A stretch of DNA of 5,067 nucleotides from CAWJHE01 sp964614855. Lineage in GTDB: Bacteria; Chloroflexota; Anaerolineae; Anaerolineales; UBA4823. Position 1 is the first letter of the stretch. Each line of letters opens with the position of its first letter. Below are positions 1-5,067 of this stretch, piece by piece. The stretch lies in the NCBI GenBank assembly GCA_964614855.1, contig CAZTMX010000215.1, positions 1-5,067 of the forward strand, given 5' to 3'. Made by a program: the position numbers and the translations under genes. Below the pieces are notes generated by a model. The model worked only from the letters and a program-made list of their open reading frames with translations. It was not told the origin of the DNA and ran no database searches.

Positions 1-174
1 CAAAATGGGAATCTCAATATTGCGCTCTACGTTCGCAAGAAAAATGGGAACGGAAGCTCAGCAGACTTGAATGACAATAACCTGGCCAAGGCTATAATTG
101 AATGGCAAACCAGTTCATTGAAATTACGCGAATCCTTGAACGATCTGATTCATCGATTGGAGGGGGAACAATGA
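1..174 (+). CDS. hsdM: Type I RM modification subunit HsdM, C-terminal end (5' part outside window)
   Basis: Reading frame 1 is open from the first base to the TGA at 172-174 and gives the last 57 residues of a protein. It begins QNGNLNIALYVRK, which matches the conserved 'NLNIxxYV' segment found after the catalytic domain of type I HsdM (N6-adenine methyltransferase) subunits. It ends in a helical stretch, LAKAIIEWQTSSLKLRESL, typical of the HsdM C-terminal tail that packs against the HsdS coiled coil. HsdM transfers a methyl group from S-adenosylmethionine to adenine within the target and is also needed for restriction complex assembly. The catalytic motifs lie upstream and cannot be checked. 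The stop codon overlaps the ATG of the next gene (ATGA). The identification rests on this short motif plus the hsdS and hsdR genes downstream. Confidence 0.85.
   Translation, partial: QNGNLNIALYVRKKNGNGSSADLNDNNLAKAIIEWQTSSLKLRESLNDLIHRLEGEQ
159..166 (+). promoter_or_regulatory. Strong ribosome binding site of the CpXC gene
   Basis: The sequence GGAGGGGG lies inside the hsdM 3' end. Its GGAGG core ends 7 bases before the ATG at 171. It decides the start: an upstream in-frame ATG at 102 lies deep inside hsdM and would force a 73-base overlap, whereas the ATG at 171 has this strong site and an ATGA junction. Confidence 0.75.
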
Positions 175-836
175 GCAAATCTAGCGATATATCATATACC
201 TGTCCTCGTTGCCAGAAACAATCTCGATTTTCAATCTGGCAAAGCATCAATGTCGATCTGGATCCATCGTTAAAACATAAGGTGATGGACGGTAGCCTGT
301 TTGTATTTCATTGTCCGTATTGCGGGTTTTCACAGGAAGTTGGGTATTCAGTTCTTTATCACGATCAGCACAATCGATACATGATTTGGTGGATTCCTGA
401 GGATGAGAACGGAAAACAACAATACAATGTTGTAGAGTTAAATCAATATGCACGCACTCTGCCAGGATATCGATTGCGCTTAGTACCTACGTTCAACAGA
501 CTCCGGGAAAAGATATATATTTTTGATTGTGGGTTGGATGACCGGGCAATCGAAATATTAAAACGCTATGTGTGGTCGGCTTTTCTTGAAGATCAAGGAA
601 TACAAATATCACAGGTCTATTTCTCCGACTCATATCAGGAAAGTGAGTATCCGGCGATTGAACTGGCCATTCTTATTCCAGGTGGGAACCAACGGATTAT
701 CAAAACGAGTGGAAAAAATGGATATCCTCGCGCGTTGGAGCTACTGAAGAAAAATAAAGTTCCTGACCAAGAATTAACTAAATGGAGAACCATTGATCAC
801 ACCTATTGGGACCTGGCTGAACGTGGGGAAGGATAG
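171..836 (+). CDS. CpXC-domain (zinc-ribbon) protein of unknown function, embedded in the hsd operon
   Basis: This is a 221-residue soluble protein with no signal peptide or membrane segment. Near the N-terminus it has two CPxC knuckles, C11-P-R-C14 and C48-P-Y-C51 (followed by GF), separated by a polar segment. That is the signature of the CpXC family (Pfam 'CpXC protein'), presumed to bind one zinc ion. A YxxxHDQHNRYMIWWIPED stretch (about 60-78) follows. The C-terminal half contains REKIYIFD then GLDDRAIEILK (about 112-131), a segment I associate with full-length CpXC proteins. The family has no established biochemical role to my knowledge. The start at 171 was chosen because ATGA overlaps the hsdM stop and GGAGG lies 7 bases upstream. 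The stop is 3 bases before hsdS, so the gene should be translationally coupled on both sides. A role in assembling or controlling the RM complex is inference from position only; it could equally be a passenger. Its codons are AT-richer than hsdR. Confidence 0.85.
   Translation: MSKSSDISYTCPRCQKQSRFSIWQSINVDLDPSLKHKVMDGSLFVFHCPYCGFSQEVGYSVLYHDQHNRYMIWWIPEDENGKQQYNVVELNQYARTLPGYRLRLVPTFNRLREKIYIFDCGLDDRAIEILKRYVWSAFLEDQGIQISQVYFSDSYQESEYPAIELAILIPGGNQRIIKTSGKNGYPRALELLKKNKVPDQELTKWRTIDHTYWDLAERGEG
828..833 (+). promoter_or_regulatory. Ribosome binding site of hsdS
   Basis: GAAGGA at the very end of the CpXC gene lies 6 bases before the GTG at 840. It supports GTG as the hsdS initiation codon and implies that hsdS translation depends on ribosomes finishing the upstream CpXC gene. 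Confidence 0.6.
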
Positions 837-839
837 TCT

Positions 840-1985
840 GTGAAAAACCCTACTATCGTTACTTTTGGTGATGTCGTTCGCAACGTGGATGAATCCATTC
901 GCGACCCGCAGAACAGCGGATTGGAACGCTATGTTGGCCTTGAACACATCGACCCTGAATCGTTGCACATTCAGCGCTGGGGGTTGATTGCTGAAGGCAC
1001 CAGTTTTACCCGCCGTTTTCGCAAAGGTCAGGTTTTGTTTGGAAAGCGCCGCGCTTATCAGCGCAAAGTCGCGGTAGCCGAGTTCGATGGGTTATGTTCC
1101 AGCGATATCCTGGTGTTCCAACCCAAGGATGACCGCCTGTTACCGGAATTATTGCCCTTTATTTGCCAATCGGATGGGTTCTTTGAACATGCCCTGGATA
1201 CTTCTGCCGGCTCGCTCTCACCGCGCACCAAATTCAAGGAGTTGGCACGCTATGAATTCCCCCTGCCGCCACTGGACGAGCAGCGCCGCATCGCAGAGAT
1301 CCTCTGGGCTGCAGATGAAGCGTTTCTAAAGTATTCATTGGTTTTATGTGAACTAGATCGAGTTATTTCGGTTTTTCGGGATGATGTTTTTGGGGATAAC
1401 GCAGTAAGGCAGTTCCGATTAGATGAGTTATGTGACACTGTGGGAATCCAAATCGGTCCTTTCGGTAGTCAATTACATGAAGCCGATTATCTCCCCGAAG
1501 GGATCCCAGTGGTAATGCCCGTTAACATAATAAATGGGGAGATAGAAACAGATAACATTGCAAGGATTTCTCCCCAAAAGGCCCATGAGCTAAGACGGCA
1601 CAAACTGAAACCAGGTGACGTCTTATTACCTCGAAGAGGCGACCTTTCTAAGAGGGCGTATGTTCTTCAGTACCAAGAGGGGTGGATATGTGGGACCGGT
1701 TCAGTCAGAATTAGAGTAAAAAAAGGCGTGCCTGAGAGGGCTGTATTTCATTCTCTCAATACCAAAAGAGTGAATAACTGGCTATCAGGTAATGCGGTTG
1801 GGACAACAATGCCAAACCTAAATTCTTCAATTGTTTCCTCGATTCCCATTGGATTGCCTAAAGAAACCAAAGTTGAACAAGCAATTTCATCGTTAGATGC
1901 TTTATGTTCAATACAAACCGTAATTGAGGGACATTTGATCAAGCTGACCCAGATTAAGAATAGTTACATGAACGAAATTACCTAA
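840..1985 (+). CDS. hsdS: Type I RM specificity subunit HsdS (two target-recognition domains)
   Basis: This 381-residue DNA-recognition subunit has the usual length for HsdS and starts at GTG. TRD1 spans about residues 1-140 and contains VLFGKRRAYQRKVAVAEFDG (66-84) and the TRD-end signature SAGSLSPRTKFKELARYEFPLPP (122-144, shown here only as a landmark by its first and last residues S122 and P144). The central conserved helix begins PLDEQRRIAEILWAADEAF (144-162) and runs to about 188. TRD2 spans about 190-340, with IGPFGSQL (205-212) near its start and GTTMPNLNSSIVSSIPIGLP (321-340) at its end. A distal helix (344-381) closes the protein. Each TRD reads one half of a bipartite site and the helices set the spacing between halves; the target cannot be predicted here. 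Base composition drops abruptly near codon 161, suggesting a chimera of two alleles. The frame is intact. Confidence 0.93.
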   Translation: MKNPTIVTFGDVVRNVDESIRDPQNSGLERYVGLEHIDPESLHIQRWGLIAEGTSFTRRFRKGQVLFGKRRAYQRKVAVAEFDGLCSSDILVFQPKDDRLLPELLPFICQSDGFFEHALDTSAGSLSPRTKFKELARYEFPLPPLDEQRRIAEILWAADEAFLKYSLVLCELDRVISVFRDDVFGDNAVRQFRLDELCDTVGIQIGPFGSQLHEADYLPEGIPVVMPVNIINGEIETDNIARISPQKAHELRRHKLKPGDVLLPRRGDLSKRAYVLQYQEGWICGTGSVRIRVKKGVPERAVFHSLNTKRVNNWLSGNAVGTTMPNLNSSIVSSIPIGLPKETKVEQAISSLDALCSIQTVIEGHLIKLTQIKNSYMNEIT

Positions 1986-1989
1986 AGGA
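1984..1989 (+). promoter_or_regulatory. Ribosome binding site of hsdR
   Basis: AAAGGA overlaps the last two bases of the hsdS stop codon and lies 5 bases before the ATG at 1995. It fixes the hsdR start and again links translation to the upstream gene. Confidence 0.6.
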
Positions 1990-1994
1990 TTACC

Positions 1995-4958
1995 ATGTTT
2001 AACGAATCCAACTCAGTCGAACTCTTCATCCGCGATCTGTTATGCGGTAAAACCGGCAAACAAATTGGCGAGCAGCCTGGGTTGTACGCCGGCGCGCTTT
2101 CGCAGCTTGCCAGAGGGCAGGGTTGGGTTTACAAACCCGCGGATAAACTGCATCGTTCCACCCAGGACGTGCTGCTGGAAGATGAACTGCGTGCGGCGAT
2201 GATCCGGTTGAATCCGGAGATCGCTGAGCAGCCCGACCGCGCCGACGAGGTGCTCTACCGTCTGCGTGCCGTGCTGTTGTCGGTCAAAAGCGATGGCCTG
2301 GTGCGTGCCAATGAGGAGTTCACCACCTGGTTGCGCGGCGAGCGTTCGATGCCATTTGGACCCAATCATGAGCACACCTCGGTTCGTTTGATCGATTTTG
2401 AGAATATCGGCAATAATCAATGCGTCCTCACCAATCAAGTCATCTTCCAGGCCGGCTCACAAACCCGCCGCTTCGATCTGGTCTTGTTTGTAAATGGCAT
2501 TCCGCTGGTGATCGGCGAAGCTAAAACCCCTACCCGACCGGCCATCTCCTGGGTGGACGGCGCGGTGCAGGTGCAGGATGATTATGAGGTCAACGTGCCG
2601 GCGTTCTTTGCGCCGAATGTGTTTTCATTTGCCACCGAAGGGAAAACCTATCGCTATGGCGCTATCCGGCAGCCGCTGGAAAGCTGGGCGCCCTGGCGTG
2701 AAGAAGATAGCAACGAATATTCCGGTTTGAATGAGCTGCAAACTGCCGCGCTGGGTATGCTGCGCCCGGCGATCATTCTGGATATCCTCAAGAACTTCAC
2801 CCTGTTTGCCACCGATAAGAAACATCGCAAGACCAAGATCATTTGCCGCTTTCAACAATATCACGCTGCCAATCAGATTGTCGAGCGAGTGGTGCAAGGC
2901 CGGGTAAAGAAAGGCTTGATCTGGCATTTTCAGGGGTCGGGCAAATCGTTGTTAATGGTATTTGCCGCCCAGAAGCTGCGCATGCATCCGGCGCTGAAAA
3001 ATCCCACGGTGCTGATCGTGGTGGATCGTATCGATCTGGATACGCAGATTACGGCTACATTCAACGCGGCAGATGTTCCCAACCTGATCTCGACCGACAG
3101 CCGTGAAGAACTGCGTACCTTGTTGGCTCAGGACGTACGCAAGGTGATTATCACCACCATCCACAAGTTTGGCGAAGCGGACGGCGTTCTGAACAACCGC
3201 GACAACATCATTGCCCTGGTAGATGAAGCTCACCGCACCCAGGAAGGCGACCTGGGCAGGAAAATGCGCGAAGCGCTGCCCAATGCGTTTCTGTTTGGCA
3301 TGACTGGCACACCCATCAATCAACGCGACCGGAATACATTCTTCGCGTTTGGCGCTGAAGAGGATGAAAAAGGCTATCTAAGCCGTTACTCATTTGAGGA
3401 ATCCATCCGCGACCAGGCCACCCTGCCCTTGCGTTTTGAATCCCGTTTGGTCGAACTGCGGGTGGATAAACAATCCATTGACGAAGCCTATGCCAATCTG
3501 ACCGGCCATTTATCCGAAGCCGATCAGGCGAACCTGGCGCGCCAGGCAGCCCGCATGGCGGTATTGGTTAAAGCACCGGAACGGGTGCAGCGCATCGTAT
3601 CGGATATCGTGGATCATTATCAGGAAAAGGTGGAACCCAACGGCTTTAAGGCGATGGTGGTTACCTTTGACCGCCAGGCCTGTGTGCTGTATAAAAAAGC
3701 CATGGATGAAATCCTGCGACCGGAAGCCAGTGAAATTGTGATGAGCGTTTTTCACAATGAGACGGAATACAAAGCCTTCGACCGCAGTAAAGAAGATGAG
3801 GAAAGATTGCTGGACCGTTTCCGCGATCCGGCAGATCCGCTAAGGTTCCTCATTGTAACTTCACGCCTGTTAACCGGTTTTGATGCTCCTATTCTGCAGG
3901 TGATGTATCTGGACAAGCCGATGAAGGAGCATAACCTGTTACAGGGTATCTGCCGCGTAAACCGTCCCTATCCCGGCAAGGATTATGGCTTGATTGTGGA
4001 TTACATTGGCGTCTTCGACGATGTGGCTCGAACGTTGGCTTTTGACGAAGCCAACATGCAGCAGGTGATTACCAACCTGAAGGCGCTGCATGCGCAGCTT
4101 CCTGAAGCCATGCAATCCTGCCTGGTATATTTTCCCAATGTGGATCGTACCCTCAGTGGATGGGAAGGGTTAGTGGCAGCCCAGGCGTGCCTGCCGGATA
4201 ACGAAACGCGGGACAAATTCGCCGGCGACTTTTCATTACTTTCACAACTTTGGGAGGCGATATCGCCGGATCCTGTGCTTTCGGATTATGAAGATGATTA
4301 TCGCTGGTTAGGCCAGGTGTATGAGTCTGTGAAGCCGCCCAGCGGTAGCGGTAAGCTGCTCTGGCATGCACTGGGAGCCAAGACCCTGGAATTGATCCAC
4401 GAGAACGTTCATGTCGAACGCGTTCGAGATGACCTGGATACACTGGTCATGGACGCTGATTTCCTGGATGAACTTCTCGGAGAACGCGATCCAGAGAAAA
4501 TCCGCGAGGTGGAAATCAAGGTCATCGCACGCATCCGAAAGCATGGCAATAATCCAAAATTCATCGCGCTCGGAAAGCAGCTTGAAGATCTGAAGAACCG
4601 CATGGAGCAAGGGTTGGTCAACAGCCTGGATTACCTGAAACAACTGCTTGAAATCGCCCGTAAAGTGTTGCAGGCGGAAAAGGATGTGGACCCGGAAGAA
4701 GAACGCCAATCCGCCAAGACCGCATTAACCGAGCTATTCAACGAAACTAAGACAACTCAGACCCCGGTTATTGTTGAACGCATTGTCGCTGATATTGACG
4801 AGATCGTGCGAAATGTACGCTTCCCTGGTTGGCAGCAGACTATTGCCGGCGAGCGTGAGGTCAAGCAGGCACTACGCAGGGTGTTGTTGAAATACCAGCT
4901 GCACAAAGAGCAGGAGTTGTTCGATAAAGCTTACGGATATATCAAAGAATATTATTGA
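1995..4958 (+). CDS. hsdR: Type I RM restriction/translocase subunit HsdR
   Basis: This 987-residue ATP-dependent DNA translocase and endonuclease cuts unmethylated DNA at a distance when bound to HsdM2HsdS. The N-terminal nuclease domain (about 1-260) carries the PD-(D/E)xK residues D161 (RRFDLVL) and E175-A-K177 (VIGEAKTP); QVQDDY (192-197) lies where a QxxxY-type motif is expected. RecA-like domain 1 has Walker A QGSGKS (313-318, catalytic K317), LIVVDR (about 340-345), the DEAH box D410-E-A-H413 and motif III MTGTP (436-440). FEESIRD (467-473) leads into RecA-like domain 2, with TSRLLTGFDAP (622-632) and motif VI QGICRVNRP (650-658, arginine candidates R654 and R657). The remainder (about 690-987) is the largely helical C-terminal region that contacts the methyltransferase core. 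Length is close to that of well-known HsdR proteins and no frame disruption or catalytic loss is visible. It is GC-richer than the CpXC gene and the second half of hsdS. Confidence 0.96.
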   Translation: MFNESNSVELFIRDLLCGKTGKQIGEQPGLYAGALSQLARGQGWVYKPADKLHRSTQDVLLEDELRAAMIRLNPEIAEQPDRADEVLYRLRAVLLSVKSDGLVRANEEFTTWLRGERSMPFGPNHEHTSVRLIDFENIGNNQCVLTNQVIFQAGSQTRRFDLVLFVNGIPLVIGEAKTPTRPAISWVDGAVQVQDDYEVNVPAFFAPNVFSFATEGKTYRYGAIRQPLESWAPWREEDSNEYSGLNELQTAALGMLRPAIILDILKNFTLFATDKKHRKTKIICRFQQYHAANQIVERVVQGRVKKGLIWHFQGSGKSLLMVFAAQKLRMHPALKNPTVLIVVDRIDLDTQITATFNAADVPNLISTDSREELRTLLAQDVRKVIITTIHKFGEADGVLNNRDNIIALVDEAHRTQEGDLGRKMREALPNAFLFGMTGTPINQRDRNTFFAFGAEEDEKGYLSRYSFEESIRDQATLPLRFESRLVELRVDKQSIDEAYANLTGHLSEADQANLARQAARMAVLVKAPERVQRIVSDIVDHYQEKVEPNGFKAMVVTFDRQACVLYKKAMDEILRPEASEIVMSVFHNETEYKAFDRSKEDEERLLDRFRDPADPLRFLIVTSRLLTGFDAPILQVMYLDKPMKEHNLLQGICRVNRPYPGKDYGLIVDYIGVFDDVARTLAFDEANMQQVITNLKALHAQLPEAMQSCLVYFPNVDRTLSGWEGLVAAQACLPDNETRDKFAGDFSLLSQLWEAISPDPVLSDYEDDYRWLGQVYESVKPPSGSGKLLWHALGAKTLELIHENVHVERVRDDLDTLVMDADFLDELLGERDPEKIREVEIKVIARIRKHGNNPKFIALGKQLEDLKNRMEQGLVNSLDYLKQLLEIARKVLQAEKDVDPEEERQSAKTALTELFNETKTTQTPVIVERIVADIDEIVRNVRFPGWQQTIAGEREVKQALRRVLLKYQLHKEQELFDKAYGYIKEYY

Positions 4959-5022
4959 TAGAACAAGAATCATTCGTTTCGTATCTTCCTTTTATTTAAC
5001 CATTTTCGTTGATAAATTAAGC

Positions 5023-5027
5023 GAGGG
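5023..5027 (+). promoter_or_regulatory. Possible ribosome binding site of a downstream gene
   Basis: GAGGG lies 5 bases before the ATG at 5033, after an AT-rich spacer. It is the main evidence that a gene starts there. Confidence 0.45.
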
Positions 5028-5032
5028 TTTTG

Positions 5033-5067
5033 ATGATCCCGGATTTTCCTCGAGAAAAAGAAAAAAT
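5033..5067 (+). CDS. Possible start of a further gene, cut by the window edge
   Basis: An ATG with a well-placed GAGGG opens a frame reading MIPDFPREKEK that stays open to the last base of the window. Eleven codons are far too few to recognise a family. It lies 74 bases after the hsdR stop on the same strand. I see no convincing hairpin terminator in that spacer (4959-5032), so it could be read from the hsd operon, or it could have its own promoter in the AT-rich spacer. The call depends on the RBS and position only; it could be chance. Confidence 0.45.
   Translation, partial: MIPDFPREKEK

Noticed and set aside
102..170. N-terminal extension of the CpXC gene starting at the ATG at 102
   Set aside because: It would overlap the hsdM reading frame by 73 bases. 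The ATG at 171 has a strong GGAGG site and an ATGA junction, and the extension precedes the CPxC motif with no recognisable domain.
1718..1724. Run of seven A in hsdS TRD2 as a phase-variation slippage site
   Set aside because: Seven bases is short for phase variation, the frame is intact, and such runs are expected in an AT-rich segment.
2040..4709. Long reverse-strand and alternative-frame open frames within hsdR
   Set aside because: They lie opposite or across a clearly real gene with intact helicase motifs, lack recognisable domains and RBSs, and are explained by its codon composition.
4964..4982. Inverted-repeat-like sequence after hsdR (GAAT-C-ATTC, followed by a T-rich stretch) as a terminator
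   Set aside because: The perfect arms are only four base pairs around a one-base centre and the outer pairing is broken, so no stable hairpin is expected.
5008..5020. TTGATA-like and TAAATT-like boxes upstream of 5033 as a promoter
   Set aside because: No -35 and -10 pair with proper spacing could be placed before the proposed start; AT-rich spacer gives such matches by chance.

Overview
The window holds most of a bacterial type I restriction-modification (RM) operon, read entirely on the + strand: the 3' end of hsdM, a small CpXC-domain gene, hsdS, hsdR, and the first codons of a possible further gene. The species cannot be named from this sequence. Shine-Dalgarno sites, tightly packed genes, a GTG start and a medium but very uneven base composition fit a bacterium. 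A CpXC protein fits Firmicutes- or Chloroflexota-like lineages, but that is a weak guess.

Layout: positions 1-174 encode the last 57 residues of the modification subunit HsdM. Its TGA overlaps (ATGA) the start of a 221-residue protein at 171-836 with two CPxC zinc-ribbon motifs, of unknown function. hsdS (840-1985) starts 3 bases later from GTG and encodes a two-TRD specificity subunit. hsdR (1995-4958) follows after 9 bases and encodes a full-length restriction/translocation subunit with nuclease and helicase motifs intact. The last 109 bases hold a short AT-rich spacer without a convincing terminator, then an RBS and ATG at 5033 that may begin another gene cut by the window edge.

How it works together: HsdM and HsdS form the methyltransferase. 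HsdS reads a bipartite target through two target-recognition domains, and HsdR joins to translocate and cut unmodified DNA. All visible parts look intact, so the system is probably functional. The two unusual points are the CpXC gene, which is translationally coupled between hsdM and hsdS where these two are normally adjacent, and a sharp base-composition break inside hsdS near position 1320. That break separates a GC-rich first half (resembling hsdR) from an AT-rich second half (resembling the CpXC gene), as expected from a TRD replacement by recombination. No RNA genes, CRISPR arrays, insertion sequences or long repeats were seen.
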